Source: an uncultured Clostridia bacterium (GTDB taxonomy: Bacteria; Bacillota; Clostridia; Peptostreptococcales; Anaerovoracaceae). From it: a DNA stretch of 64,000 nt. Where the stretch lies: contig CALCEY010000014.1 of assembly GCA_937900415.1 (NCBI GenBank), positions 1 to 64,000 on the forward strand, written 5' to 3'. The position numbers and the translations under genes are program-made. Below, piece by piece: positions 46,782 to 55,992 of this stretch. A model generated the notes under the pieces. It did not search any database. It was not told where the DNA came from and saw only the letters and a program-made list of their open reading frames with translations. Position 1 is the stretch's first letter, and every line of letters starts with the position of its first letter.

Positions 46782-47816
46782 ATGAGGATAGCAGTATTTG
46801 GATACGGCGGAGTAGGTAGGGCTCTCATTCGCCTGATTGAAAGTAAAAGACAATTTTTTGAGAAATACGGATTTGCTATAAAGGTCAGCTATGTGGTTGA
46901 ATATTACGGCGGCATATACGATGCTGATGGTATAGACCTACAGGAGCTTGTGAAGTTTTCTGAGACTGAAAAGGATATAACAAAATTTAGAGGAGGCTCG
47001 TCTGCAATCAATATAGATACGGTTGCGTCGAAAAGGGATGTCGATCTTGCGGTGATAATGACGCCAACTAATAAGGAAACGGGAGAACCCGGACTGGGAT
47101 TTATCAGAAAGCTTTTGAAGGCTGGAATCGACGTAGTTACATCAGACAAAGGCCCTGTTCTGCTTGCCTATGATGAGCTGAAACAATTGGCGGCAGATAA
47201 CGGTAAGCAGTTTGGAATCGGTTGCACTACAGGGGGTGCTCTTCCAACGATAAACGGCGGAATGATAGACATGGCCGGGGCCGAGATTACATCTATAGAA
47301 GGGGTTCTTAACGGGACTACAAATTTTATTCTTAAGGATATGGAGGAAAACGGTTGCGGCTATCAGGAGGCATTGCGCAAAGCTCAGGAAGCGGGAATCG
47401 CAGAAACGAATCCTACCCTGGACGTGGAGGGCTATGATACGGCGACTAAGCTTTTGATACTCACCAACGTGCATATGGGAATATCGAAATCCATAGACGA
47501 TATTAAGATAGAGGGAATTACTGCTTTGACTCAGGAAGACATAAAGAAGGCTGCGGAAAAAGGCGAAAAATACCGCCTTATAGGAAGAAGCGCAATAGGA
47601 GAGGACGGCGAAGTGAATATAAGCGTAGCTCCTGAAAGAGTAGACAGCAGCAGCCCGTTTTACGGCGTTGAAGGAAAAAATAAAGCTGTCAGATATATCT
47701 CAGACGTTTTAGGCGATCTCACCATAATAGGAGGAGCTTCGGGAACGACTCCGGCAGCGGCTTCGATTATGAGAGACATAATAAACATACATAGAGGATA
47801 TAATTTCGTTAAATAA
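46782..47816 (+). CDS. Homoserine dehydrogenase-like oxidoreductase
   Basis: An NAD(P)-dependent enzyme of 344 residues with an N-terminal Rossmann motif (VFGYGGVGRAL, 4-14). The homoserine-dehydrogenase catalytic core includes TSDKGPVLLAY, GALPTINGG, GVLNGTTNFIL and the substrate region NPTLDVEGYDTATKLLIL. It lacks the C-terminal ACT domain used for feedback control. Homoserine dehydrogenase interconverts aspartate semialdehyde and homoserine. In this catabolic operon it may run in the oxidising direction or act on a related hydroxy acid. It lies 3 bases after the aldolase gene and 11 before the AGXT-like gene. Confidence 0.85.
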   Translation: MRIAVFGYGGVGRALIRLIESKRQFFEKYGFAIKVSYVVEYYGGIYDADGIDLQELVKFSETEKDITKFRGGSSAINIDTVASKRDVDLAVIMTPTNKETGEPGLGFIRKLLKAGIDVVTSDKGPVLLAYDELKQLAADNGKQFGIGCTTGGALPTINGGMIDMAGAEITSIEGVLNGTTNFILKDMEENGCGYQEALRKAQEAGIAETNPTLDVEGYDTATKLLILTNVHMGISKSIDDIKIEGITALTQEDIKKAAEKGEKYRLIGRSAIGEDGEVNISVAPERVDSSSPFYGVEGKNKAVRYISDVLGDLTIIGGASGTTPAAASIMRDIINIHRGYNFVK

Positions 47817-48923
47817 GGAGGAGAAGAATGATAAACAGAAAACTCGTCATGATACCGGGACCTTCACCTACCGTAAGAAGCATTCAAGACCAGATGGGAA
47901 GAGACACCTGCGCTTTCGGAGACCCTGAATTCGTAAAGGACTACAAGGGGCTCACAGAGGATCTTAAGGAGCTGATGGACTGTAGGGGCCAGGCCTTCGT
48001 AATAGCAGGAACAGGAAGTCTTGCCATGGAGATGGCAATCGCCAACAATACAAAAGAAGGAGACAACGTCCTCGTTATCTCCCACGGCTTTTTCGGAGAC
48101 AGATTCCTTGACGTTACAAAAAGAAAGAAGCTTAACGTAGACGTCATACAAAGTGAATGGGGCAAGATAGTACCTGTAGAAGAAATTGAAAAGAAGCTGT
48201 CTGAGAAACACTACGCAGCAATGACCGTATCCCATGTCGATACGGCAACGGGAGTGCTTGCGCCGATAGAAGAAATCGGAAAGCTGATGTATGAAAAATA
48301 TCCTGATACCATCTACATAGTAGACGGAGTAGCGGCCACTGCGGGAGCGAGGTCATACGTAGATAAGATGCACATAGACGTTCTGCTTACGGCTTCCCAG
48401 AAAGCGTTTGGAGTAGCGCCTGGACTTGCACTGGTATTTGCGGGAGAAAAATCGCTGACAAGAAGAAAAAGCCTTGGAGAGACGATACCGGAATACTACG
48501 TAGACTATGAGAAGTGGATACCGATAATGGACGACCCGTCGAAATACTTTGCAACGCCGGCAGTCAATATGATATGGGCGATGAAAGAAGCTGTAAGCAT
48601 AATTAAGAAAGAAGGGCTTGAGAACAGATTTGTGCGTCATGAAAAGCAGGCGGCGGCAATGAGACATGCTTTGAAGAGCCTGGGCTTTGGTATTTTAGCA
48701 GAGGAAGGACATGAAGCGCCTACGCTGTCCAATGTGCTTTACATGGAGGGAGTAGATGACGCGGAATTCAGAAGAACCGTACAGGAGGAAGGAATCATAG
48801 TGGCGGGAGGCCTTGCAGCATATGCGGGAAAGATGTTCAGGATAGGTCATATGGGCAACGCCGATATGCATGACCTTGTATCGTCGCTGGCGGCGATAGA
48901 GAGAACGCTTTATCGCCTCGGAA
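47815..48923. repeat. Long direct repeat, copy A
   Basis: From 47815, starting with AAGGAGGAGAAG before the ATG, the sequence repeats at 62892 with an offset of 15,077 bases. The visible overlap ends only because the window ends at 64000. I find no mismatch by eye over these 1,109 bases. Sequence just before the repeat differs between copies (base 47814 is T, 62891 is A). Confidence 0.9.
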
Positions 48924-48979
48924 TGCCGGTAAAGCTTGGTTCCTCCGTAGGGGTTTTCATGGAAGATATGTTGAAGTAG
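47828..48979 (+). CDS. AGXT-like class V aminotransferase, copy A
   Basis: A PLP enzyme of 383 residues in the alanine-glyoxylate/serine-pyruvate aminotransferase family, which also holds PucG. The start is MIPGPSPTVRSIQ. Further features are GTGSLAMEMA, VDGVAATAG and the PLP lysine Lys192 in LTASQKAFGVAPGL; the C-terminal RIGHMGN binds the carboxylate. Such enzymes convert glyoxylate to glycine with alanine, serine or ureidoglycine as donor. AGGAGGAG lies just before the ATG. It is the last gene of operon 1, closed by a terminator at 49015. A second copy, identical where visible, starts at 62905. Confidence 0.88.
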   Translation: MINRKLVMIPGPSPTVRSIQDQMGRDTCAFGDPEFVKDYKGLTEDLKELMDCRGQAFVIAGTGSLAMEMAIANNTKEGDNVLVISHGFFGDRFLDVTKRKKLNVDVIQSEWGKIVPVEEIEKKLSEKHYAAMTVSHVDTATGVLAPIEEIGKLMYEKYPDTIYIVDGVAATAGARSYVDKMHIDVLLTASQKAFGVAPGLALVFAGEKSLTRRKSLGETIPEYYVDYEKWIPIMDDPSKYFATPAVNMIWAMKEAVSIIKKEGLENRFVRHEKQAAAMRHALKSLGFGILAEEGHEAPTLSNVLYMEGVDDAEFRRTVQEEGIIVAGGLAAYAGKMFRIGHMGNADMHDLVSSLAAIERTLYRLGMPVKLGSSVGVFMEDMLK

Positions 48980-49014
48980 GAGAAAAAAGGATATATCTTA
49001 TCAGTTATAAAAAG

Positions 49015-49060
49015 GTAACCGCATGACCGCTGATTAAAGCGGTAATGCGGTTACTTTTTT
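49015..49060 (+). terminator. Terminator of catabolic operon 1
   Basis: GTAACCGCAT (49015-49024) pairs with ATGCGGTTAC (49045-49054). An inner ACCGC/GCGGT continues the stem, and six T follow. Confidence 0.92.
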
Positions 49061-49333
49061 GACGTAGATTATATACGTTATACGTATAGACGCAATAATA
49101 TTAAAAGCTTTTGCTGAAGAAGCGCATGATGCACGATGAAGAGAGGCATTTGAAAAGTATTAGGAGAACAGCCGGAATTTACATTTCCGATTATTAAGAA
49201 AAATGAGAAAAATTCCGAAGAATTATGTAAAATAGTGAAGGTTTTCAGCTTCCTGCAAATTCTCAAATCTTTTGAAATTCTATATACGCAACAAAAAATT
49301 AACGGTAGAATTGTTGGAATTTACGGCTTTATT

Positions 49334-49397
49334 GTGAAAAACTGCTTTATGTGAAATTGAAGAAATAAAAAAGTGAATTTTTGGCATGTCTATTGCT
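49334..49397 (+). promoter_or_regulatory. Sigma-54 promoter with upstream element, transporter operon
   Basis: TTGGCATGTCTATTGCTC has GG (49383-49384) and GC (49395-49396) exactly 10 bases apart. TGAAAAACTGC starts at 49335, 48 bases before the GG. It resembles the elements before the other two sigma-54 promoters, though there the matching TGAAAAA begins 46 bases upstream. Confidence 0.82.
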
Positions 49398-49515
49398 CAT
49401 ATAATAGGTCAAATGAAACGTTGCCGGTGAATGTGCATAGTCTTCAAGAAATGTGAAGAACTCTTAAGACATGTGGATTTTGCAAGCGACGGAAAACCTA
49501 AAAAGGAGGGTAAGC

Positions 49516-50118
49516 ATGGAAGACAAAGAAAAGACCATTAAAAGTCAGAAGGGAATACAAAAGGACTCATATAAAAAAGAAATTCCTGACTTTAAAATGG
49601 ACGATAAAAAAGATGAAACAGCTGTAATGAAAGATTTTTATACCTTACTTTACGGCTTCCTCGCCCAGAGGGTGATGGATTCTTTTGGCGCCGAAGGAGA
49701 ACAGATTGTAAGACGAGCGCTTAGGGATTTCGGAAAGATAAGAGGAGGAAATCTCAGAGACAGACAGCTTCACTATGGGCTGGAACTCAACATGAGGAAT
49801 CTTCATACTTATTGCGATTTGCCAGGAGATGATGATCAACCGACGAACAGAGAAATCTTTGAAAAGGATGATTTTTATTCAACTTTGAACGATTGCGATA
49901 TGTTTGAACTCTGGAAAAAATACGACCTTTTAGACGCAGGAGTCGTATACTGTGAAGAAATTCACCATGCCATGTGGTCTACATATCATGAGGATACCGT
50001 AGTAGTTCAGGACAAAATAATGACGAGAGGAGACGATATTTGTTCCTTTCGATGCAAAATGCCTAACTACGAAAAAAAGAAGGACGACGTGAATTACAAA
50101 AAAGGTAAAAAGTATTAA
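49516..50118 (+). CDS. L-2-amino-thiazoline-4-carboxylate (ATC) hydrolase family protein
   Basis: This 200-residue protein resembles the ATC-hydrolase family (PF14196). In Pseudomonas, ATC hydrolase opens the thiazoline ring to N-carbamoyl-L-cysteine. Visible family-like stretches are LYGFLAQRVMDSFGAEGEQIVRRALRDFG, GVVYCEEIHHAMWSTYHED and the C-terminal RGDDICSFRCKM. The N-terminal 35 residues are lysine-rich and poorly conserved in look. I place the start at ATG 49516, 6 bases after GGAGG. It is the first gene of the operon with the peptide ABC transporter. Members are common beside such transporters in Clostridia and their true substrates are mostly untested. Confidence 0.75.
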   Translation: MEDKEKTIKSQKGIQKDSYKKEIPDFKMDDKKDETAVMKDFYTLLYGFLAQRVMDSFGAEGEQIVRRALRDFGKIRGGNLRDRQLHYGLELNMRNLHTYCDLPGDDDQPTNREIFEKDDFYSTLNDCDMFELWKKYDLLDAGVVYCEEIHHAMWSTYHEDTVVVQDKIMTRGDDICSFRCKMPNYEKKKDDVNYKKGKKY

Positions 50119-50139
50119 GTTGCCGGAAAGGAAATTCAA

Positions 50140-51693
50140 ATGAAAAAGAAAATGTTATCCATTGTCATGGCGGCAGTCTTAGTCATGACAGCAGTGCTTA
50201 CCGGATGCGGCGGCGGATCCAGCTCGGAAAACCCGGAAGATCGTACACTGGCGATCAGAACGAGAGGTTCCTTTACGACACTGGATTGGAACGCCAATAC
50301 AGATACTCATTGCCAGCAGCTTTACAACAACATTTATGAAGGATTATACGGCATGGATGAAGCTAAAGGAGATTATTACAAGCTGCTTGCCGAAGATGTC
50401 GCTTTAAGCGACGATAACCTTACTTATACCGTTAAGCTCAGAGAGGGAGTCAAGTTTCAAAACGGAGACGAAATGAAAGCATCTGACGTTGTCTTCAGCT
50501 ATAAAAGAGCTATGGAAGGCGCTACCCTTACATATTTGACGGCTCCGATTGAAAGTGTGGAAGCAGTCGATGATTATACTGTAGATATAAACTTGAAATA
50601 TGCTTTTTCGCCTATAGCTCATACTTTGTTCAATGTTAAGATTGTAAGCGAAAAAGAAGTTACAGAACAGGGAGAAGCCTTCGGAACAATTCCTAATAAG
50701 GCAGGAACAGGAGCGTATTACGTTTCTGAGTATGATGTATCCTCAGGAGCCAAGCTGGAAGCCTTTGAAGATTACTGGCAAGGCGCGCCGTCCATAAAGC
50801 ATATAGATTACAGATACATTGCAGATCAGTCTGCGGCTGTAGTTGCGTTTGAAAACGGCGAGCTTGATTATTACGATAACGCTTCACTGACCGATTGGGA
50901 TGCCCTTAAGAAAGCCGCTGGAGAAGAAAACAGCGCACTTATAAAAGGCAATAACGTAATGTGGATGGGTATAAACTATGCCAGCAATGATGTTTTGGGC
51001 AACGACCTTGTGAGAGAAGCAATGTTTTATGCCATCAATAAAGAAGACATCAACGTTGCAGTATGCGACAGCCTCGGAAACGTGACTAATCAGTACATGC
51101 CGTCTGAATACGTTCCTACTTCGCCATCTTCAGGGTTTGAAACTTACGATTATGACCCTGATAAGGCAAGAGAATTACTTAAAGAAGCAGGCTATCCTGA
51201 TGGTGTAGACGCAGGAACTATTCTGACAGGAGGCGACAGTACCTCTAACAATGTTAAGATGGCTCAGGTGCTCCAGGCTAATCTGGCTGAGGTTGGAATC
51301 AAAGTTGAAGTAAAATCTATGGATATTTCTGTAGTTACAGAAATGTGGCATAATCAGGAATTCGATATATGCGTATTCTCCGATTCAGGAAATTATGATT
51401 TCAATAACATCAGACAGCAGGTGGACAGTGAATCATACGGAATGTACTGCATCAAATACAAAGACGGTCCTTTTAACTGGCAGAGAATAGAAGAGCTCGT
51501 AGACTTGGGAGCCGCGGCTGCTGAACAGGAAAAGAGACTGGAATACTATACAGAGCTTTGGCAGATCGTTATGGATACCGCAACAATACTGCCATGTATC
51601 AATACTCCTGTAGCCGTCGTATGGTCAGAAGATCTTGATATAGGAGATCCTGTACCTACCTACTATGAATTAAGAAACTTTAAGTGGAAATAA
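50140..51693 (+). CDS. Peptide ABC transporter substrate-binding lipoprotein
   Basis: The extracytoplasmic receptor of an Opp/Dpp-type importer, 517 residues. The lipoprotein signal ends LTGCGGGSSS with Cys23 as the anchor. The mature part has the SBP_bac_5 layout: TLDWNANTDTHCQQLYNNIYEGLYG, LREGVKFQNGDEMKASDVVFSYKRA and REAMFYAINKEDI. The ligand is probably a di- or oligopeptide but could be another amino-acid derivative, given the genes around it. GGAAAGG precedes the ATG. A stem-loop lies between it and the permease gene, as often seen where the receptor is made in excess. Confidence 0.92.
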   Translation: MKKKMLSIVMAAVLVMTAVLTGCGGGSSSENPEDRTLAIRTRGSFTTLDWNANTDTHCQQLYNNIYEGLYGMDEAKGDYYKLLAEDVALSDDNLTYTVKLREGVKFQNGDEMKASDVVFSYKRAMEGATLTYLTAPIESVEAVDDYTVDINLKYAFSPIAHTLFNVKIVSEKEVTEQGEAFGTIPNKAGTGAYYVSEYDVSSGAKLEAFEDYWQGAPSIKHIDYRYIADQSAAVVAFENGELDYYDNASLTDWDALKKAAGEENSALIKGNNVMWMGINYASNDVLGNDLVREAMFYAINKEDINVAVCDSLGNVTNQYMPSEYVPTSPSSGFETYDYDPDKARELLKEAGYPDGVDAGTILTGGDSTSNNVKMAQVLQANLAEVGIKVEVKSMDISVVTEMWHNQEFDICVFSDSGNYDFNNIRQQVDSESYGMYCIKYKDGPFNWQRIEELVDLGAAAAEQEKRLEYYTELWQIVMDTATILPCINTPVAVVWSEDLDIGDPVPTYYELRNFKWK

Positions 51694-51713
51694 AAAAATT
51701 CCTATCTTCAAAG

Positions 51714-51757
51714 GGAGAGCCTGATAAAATGCACAGGCAGTTATTTTCCGGCTCTCC
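51714..51757 (+). promoter_or_regulatory. Intercistronic stem-loop after the binding-protein gene
   Basis: GGAGAGCC (51714-51721) pairs with GGCTCTCC (51750-51757). No T-run follows, so it more likely protects the upstream mRNA or partly limits read-through than ends transcription. Confidence 0.6.
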
Positions 51758-51787
51758 TGGAGAATTTCAAGAATAGGAGGTTAGATT

Positions 51788-52729
51788 TTGTACAGATATG
51801 TAATTAAAAGACTTTTATTTTTGATACCTACGGTTCTGGGAGTAACCTTTATTATTTTTCTGGTACTCAGTATGACGCCTGGTGATCCGGGAAGATCCAT
51901 CCTTGGAGTATCGGCTCCGCAGGAGGCCGTAGATCAATTAAATGAGGAACTTGGTGTAAACGACCCGTTTCTCGTAAGATATGCGGACTATATCAAGGAT
52001 ATAGTAGTGGAGCAGGACTTCGGAACGTCATATGTTACAAAACAGCCTGTGTTTGCGGAGGTACTGCCGAGATTTATAGTGACGCTTAAGCTTTCCCTTA
52101 TAGGAATGATACTTTCTACGATAATAGGCGTACCGTTGGGCATGCTTGCGGCGGTAAAACAGTATTCCCCATTGGATACAATACCTTCGCTTATATCATT
52201 TTTTCTGGCGGCCATACCGGCTTTTGTTTTGGGAATGGTATTATTATTTGTCTTTTCGCTTAATTTCAACATATTGCCGTCGTACGGACTTGATACGTGG
52301 AAAAGTTATATAATGCCGTCTCTTACGATGGCAATCCCGATAGCGGCTATAAATATAAGATTTACAAAATCTTCAATGCTTGAATCTATCAGGGAAGATT
52401 TTATAAGGACAGCAAGAGCAAAGGGCGCCAGCGAAAAAGTCGTTATATGGAGACACGCGCTTAAAAATGCTATGCTGCCGGTAATCACCAATATCGGCTT
52501 GAATCTGGGAGGCCTTATCATGGGTTCTGTTGTGGCGGAGCAGCTTTTCTCAGTTCCTGGTATCGGCCAACTGATAGTAAGCCGTATTCAATACAAGGAT
52601 GAGCCGGTGATAATAGCCGGAACGATACTTATAGCCGTTACATTTACAGTAATAATGCTTATCGTTGACCTGATATACGCATATATCGACCCAAGGATCA
52701 AAGCTAAATATGTAAGAGCAAAAGCGTAA
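51788..52729 (+). CDS. dppB: Peptide ABC transporter permease, DppB type
   Basis: A 313-residue inner-membrane permease with about six helices. The N-terminus MYRYVIKRLLFLIPTVLGVT and the EAA loop (ASEKVVIWRHALKNAMLPVITNIG) identify the DppB/OppB branch. It starts at TTG 51788, 7 bases after AGGAGG. It works with the DppC-type partner encoded 12 bases downstream. Confidence 0.93.
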   Translation: MYRYVIKRLLFLIPTVLGVTFIIFLVLSMTPGDPGRSILGVSAPQEAVDQLNEELGVNDPFLVRYADYIKDIVVEQDFGTSYVTKQPVFAEVLPRFIVTLKLSLIGMILSTIIGVPLGMLAAVKQYSPLDTIPSLISFFLAAIPAFVLGMVLLFVFSLNFNILPSYGLDTWKSYIMPSLTMAIPIAAINIRFTKSSMLESIREDFIRTARAKGASEKVVIWRHALKNAMLPVITNIGLNLGGLIMGSVVAEQLFSVPGIGQLIVSRIQYKDEPVIIAGTILIAVTFTVIMLIVDLIYAYIDPRIKAKYVRAKA

Positions 52730-52741
52730 AGGAGGGAGAGA

Positions 52742-53638
52742 ATGACGAGCAAGCAAATAACAGCTGCGCCATCCCTTGATATAACTTTTAAAAAGCAAAG
52801 CCAATTCAAGGAGACTTGGCGTAGATTCCGAAAAAACAGAGGAGCTATGATTGGACTGGTGCTGCTGATCATCCTTCTGGTAGTGATAATTTTTGCAGAT
52901 TTAATCGTTCCTTACGAACGCGCCACTACGCAGGATCTGTCAATGAAGCTGGAAGGCCCTTCTTCGGAACACATTTTCGGAACAGACCAATACGGACGAG
53001 ACCTATTTGCCAGAGTCGTGCATGGCGGAAGAACCTCGCTGGGCATAGCGTTATTAGCCACAATAACGTCGTGTGTAGTAGGAAGTGCGTTAGGAGCCAT
53101 CGCAGGATATTTCGGCGGTAAGATAGACAGTATAATAATGCGTGGACTGGACATTTTCATGTCGGTTCCCGATATTCTATTTACCATGGCAGTGGTATAT
53201 GCCTTAGGCGCAAGTTTTACAAACCTTTTGATAGCTCTGACTCTGGCGTATTTTACCAATTATGTAAGACTGGTAAGATCACAGATATTGAATTTGTCAG
53301 AGATGGATTACGTGGAAGCAGCAAGAGCCGGTGGTTCGAGCAATTTCAGGATAATATTATCGCATATCGTTCCCAACGCTATGGGTGTAATTATAGTAAA
53401 TACGACCTTGAACGTGGCAAAGATAATATTATACGAATCGACCCTGAGCTTTCTTGGCTTGGGAATGCCGCCTCCATCGCCTGAATGGGGCCTGATCCTG
53501 TCAGAAGCAAGAGAGTTTATGAGGGTGGCGCCGCATCTTATGCTTTTCCCTGCGGCAGCCATAGTTGCTTCGGCATGCTCCATAAATCTCATGGGAGACG
53601 GCCTCAGAGACGCTTTAGATCCACATCTGAAGTCATAA
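52742..53638 (+). CDS. dppC: Peptide ABC transporter permease, DppC type
   Basis: A 298-residue permease of the DppC/OppC branch. It has the long N-terminal cytoplasmic part FKETWRRFRKNRGAMIGLVLL, FGTDQYGRDLFARVVHGGRTSLGI and the EAA loop AARAGGSSNFRIILSHIVPNAMG. Family-typical LGLGMPPPSPEWG is near the end. AAAGGAGGG precedes the ATG. It pairs with the DppB-type protein to form the membrane channel. Confidence 0.93.
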   Translation: MTSKQITAAPSLDITFKKQSQFKETWRRFRKNRGAMIGLVLLIILLVVIIFADLIVPYERATTQDLSMKLEGPSSEHIFGTDQYGRDLFARVVHGGRTSLGIALLATITSCVVGSALGAIAGYFGGKIDSIIMRGLDIFMSVPDILFTMAVVYALGASFTNLLIALTLAYFTNYVRLVRSQILNLSEMDYVEAARAGGSSNFRIILSHIVPNAMGVIIVNTTLNVAKIILYESTLSFLGLGMPPPSPEWGLILSEAREFMRVAPHLMLFPAAAIVASACSINLMGDGLRDALDPHLKS

Positions 53639-53666
53639 CAGAGGAGATAGTCGAAAGGAAAGTAAA

Positions 53667-54662
53667 ATGGACAATAAGAATATTTTGGAAATTAAAGACT
53701 TGTCTATAATATATAAAACGGATCTGGAGACGGTAAACGCTGTAAACGGAATTGATATTACAATAGGGAAACAGAAGACTTACGGTCTTGTAGGCGAAAC
53801 GGGCGCCGGGAAAACCACCACGGCTCTGTCCATATTGAAGCTTTTGCCTGAAACCACCGGCAAAATTACCGGGGGAACTATCACCTTCGACGGACAGGAG
53901 GTGCTTGAAATGGACGAGCGACAGATTTGCGATATAAGAGGTAAGAAAATATCCATGGTGTTTCAAGATCCTATGACGAGCCTTAATCCTGTAATGTCGG
54001 TTGGAGAACAGATTGCTGAAACCATTAAGATTCATCATCCGGATATGTCGAAAGAGGATGTTGAAAAGAGAGTTGACGAGACTCTTGAGATGGTAGGAAT
54101 ATTAGCCTCGAGAAAGGTAGAATATCCTCATCAGTTTTCCGGCGGCATGAAGCAGCGAGTTGTAATAGCCATCGCCCTGGCATGCGAACCTGAGCTGCTG
54201 ATTGCCGACGAGCCCACAACGGCGCTTGACGTAACCATACAGGCGCAGGTTCTGATGATGATAAAAGATCTGCGTAATAGACTTGGAACATCTATGCTTA
54301 TGATAACTCACGATTTGGGAATCGTTGCAAGAACATGCGACGATGTAGGCGTTATGTATGCAGGTGAAATAGTGGAATCCGGAACTGTGGAAGACATTTT
54401 CCGCGGAGAGACGCATCATCCGTACACCATCGGACTGTTCGGCTCCATACCGAACTTAAAATCACGCTCCAAGAGGCTGTCGCCTATACCGGGCCTTATG
54501 CCGGATCCGACCGATTTGCCGTCCGGCTGCGTATTTGCACCGAGATGTAAATACGCCTGCGATATATGCAGGGAGGAAAAACCTCCGGTGAGACGTGTGG
54601 GAACTCACAAAGTGGCATGCCATTTATACGATGAAAATCTTAAAAAGAAGGGGGACGCGTAA
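53667..54662 (+). CDS. dppD: Peptide ABC transporter ATPase, DppD type
   Basis: A 331-residue ATPase. Walker A GETGAGKT is at 43-50. The signature is FSGGMKQRVVIAIALA, and Walker B is LLIADEPTTALD. The switch His is in MITHDLG. The C-terminal oligopeptide-type extension has cysteines (CVFAPRCKYACDIC), as in relatives that bind an Fe-S cluster or metal there. The stop overlaps the start of the next gene as TAATG. Confidence 0.94.
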   Translation: MDNKNILEIKDLSIIYKTDLETVNAVNGIDITIGKQKTYGLVGETGAGKTTTALSILKLLPETTGKITGGTITFDGQEVLEMDERQICDIRGKKISMVFQDPMTSLNPVMSVGEQIAETIKIHHPDMSKEDVEKRVDETLEMVGILASRKVEYPHQFSGGMKQRVVIAIALACEPELLIADEPTTALDVTIQAQVLMMIKDLRNRLGTSMLMITHDLGIVARTCDDVGVMYAGEIVESGTVEDIFRGETHHPYTIGLFGSIPNLKSRSKRLSPIPGLMPDPTDLPSGCVFAPRCKYACDICREEKPPVRRVGTHKVACHLYDENLKKKGDA

Positions 54663-55624
54663 TGGAAAACAAAACCCCGCTGATAGAAACAAGACACCTG
54701 AAAAAATATTTCAAGCTCAACGGAGGCGCAATGCTTCATGCAGTAGATGATATAAATCTTACGATTTATAAAGGCGAGACGATAGGCGTTGTAGGCGAAT
54801 CGGGCTGCGGTAAATCTACCCTTGGCAGATCTATACTGAGACTGATAGAGCCCAGTTCCGGGGAAGTATTTTACAATGGACAGAATATATTGGATTTAAA
54901 AAGCGGAAAGATGAGGAATCTGCGCAAGGATCTTCAAATCATATTCCAGGACCCGTATGCCAGCATAGACCCGAGAAAGTCCGTAATAGATGTTATTGCT
55001 GAGTACATGTTTATACATAAAGTATATAGAAACAGGACGGAAACATATAACCGTGCGGCAGAGCTTATGGATTTGGTCGGACTTGCGAGAAGATATGCCA
55101 ATTCATATCCTCATGAGCTGGACGGCGGAAGAAGACAGAGAATAGGAATTGCAAGGGCTCTGTCTCTTAATCCGAAATTCATCGTTTGCGATGAGCCTGT
55201 ATCCGCGCTTGATGTTTCAATACAGGCACAGATACTGAATTTGTTGATGGATCTGGGAGACGAGCTTGGTCTTACATATATGTTCGTAACTCATGATTTG
55301 AGCGTGGTAAAGCATATATCTACAAGAATCATGGTAATGTATCTTGGCCAGTGTGTAGAGCTGGCTCCGTCAGACGAGCTGTTTGACAATCCGCTGCACC
55401 CGTATACAAAAGCGTTGCTTGCAGCCATACCGGAACCTGATTTATCAAAGCGTAATGAAGACTTTGTAACCATAAAGGGAGAGGTAAGCAGTCCGATAAA
55501 CGTTAAGCCGGGATGCAGATTCGCCAAGCGCTGCGAATATTGCTGCGAGAGATGCACAGAGGGAGATCCGGCTCTGGAGGAAGTAAAACCGGGTCATTTC
55601 GTAGCATGCTTAAAGGCTAAATAA
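54662..55624 (+). CDS. dppF: Peptide ABC transporter ATPase, DppF type
   Basis: A 320-residue ATPase with Walker A GESGCGKS (45-52), Walker B FIVCDEPVSALD and the switch His in FVTHDLS. The signature reads LDGGRRQRIGIARAL instead of the canonical LSGGQ, so the phosphate-contacting Ser is replaced by Asp. The partner ATPase keeps SGGM. The C-terminal cysteine extension (CRFAKRCEYCCERC) is present. Translation is coupled to dppD by a one-base overlap. It ends the transporter operon. Confidence 0.93.
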   Translation: MENKTPLIETRHLKKYFKLNGGAMLHAVDDINLTIYKGETIGVVGESGCGKSTLGRSILRLIEPSSGEVFYNGQNILDLKSGKMRNLRKDLQIIFQDPYASIDPRKSVIDVIAEYMFIHKVYRNRTETYNRAAELMDLVGLARRYANSYPHELDGGRRQRIGIARALSLNPKFIVCDEPVSALDVSIQAQILNLLMDLGDELGLTYMFVTHDLSVVKHISTRIMVMYLGQCVELAPSDELFDNPLHPYTKALLAAIPEPDLSKRNEDFVTIKGEVSSPINVKPGCRFAKRCEYCCERCTEGDPALEEVKPGHFVACLKAK

Positions 55625-55826
55625 AATCAGATATATTCCGGCAGCCTTATAGGGAATAATGATCATTTCAGACGATGAGATGGTCATTATTTGCAAGAAA
55701 AGAAAAATAAACCGTTACGAAAGGTTACGAAAAGTACGAGGCGGAGCACAAGTTTGTTATGTAAGCGAATTGGTGACTTTAATGAATAAGCGTGGTAAAA
55801 TCTTTTTGAATAGTGTTTGCGCTCAA

Positions 55827-55894
55827 CAGTCATTAATTAACGAGCTATTGATCAGCAGTCATTAATTAACGAGCTATTGATCAGCAGTCAACAG
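55827..55894. repeat. 29-bp tandem repeat
   Basis: Two perfect 29-base units starting CAGTCATTAATTAACGAGC at 55827 and 55856. A partial third unit (CAGTCAACAG) follows. They lie beside the IS110 remnant. Confidence 0.88.
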
Positions 55895-55992
55895 GGTCAG
55901 TTTTTGTACGCTTTAATGTTTTTAATTTTTTATTCACTGATGAGGTCAGGAGTTACTTCCATGAAGGCTGGACGAGACTTTTAAAGGAAGGG

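Larger units (their letters stand above)
48980..49515. other. Intergenic region between the two sigma-54 operons
   Basis: 536 bases. It holds the operon 1 terminator and the sigma-54 promoter with upstream element for operon 2, listed separately. The rest is AT-rich, and I see no gene. Confidence 0.6.

Noticed and set aside
47864..48667. Several open frames on the minus strand inside the AGXT-like genes, duplicated at 62941-63744
   Set aside because: They mirror the coding strand of a clear enzyme gene, lack ribosome sites and have no protein-family features.
55659..55865. 68-codon frame after dppF
   Set aside because: It runs through a hairpin and the 29-bp repeats, has no ribosome site and no recognisable domain.
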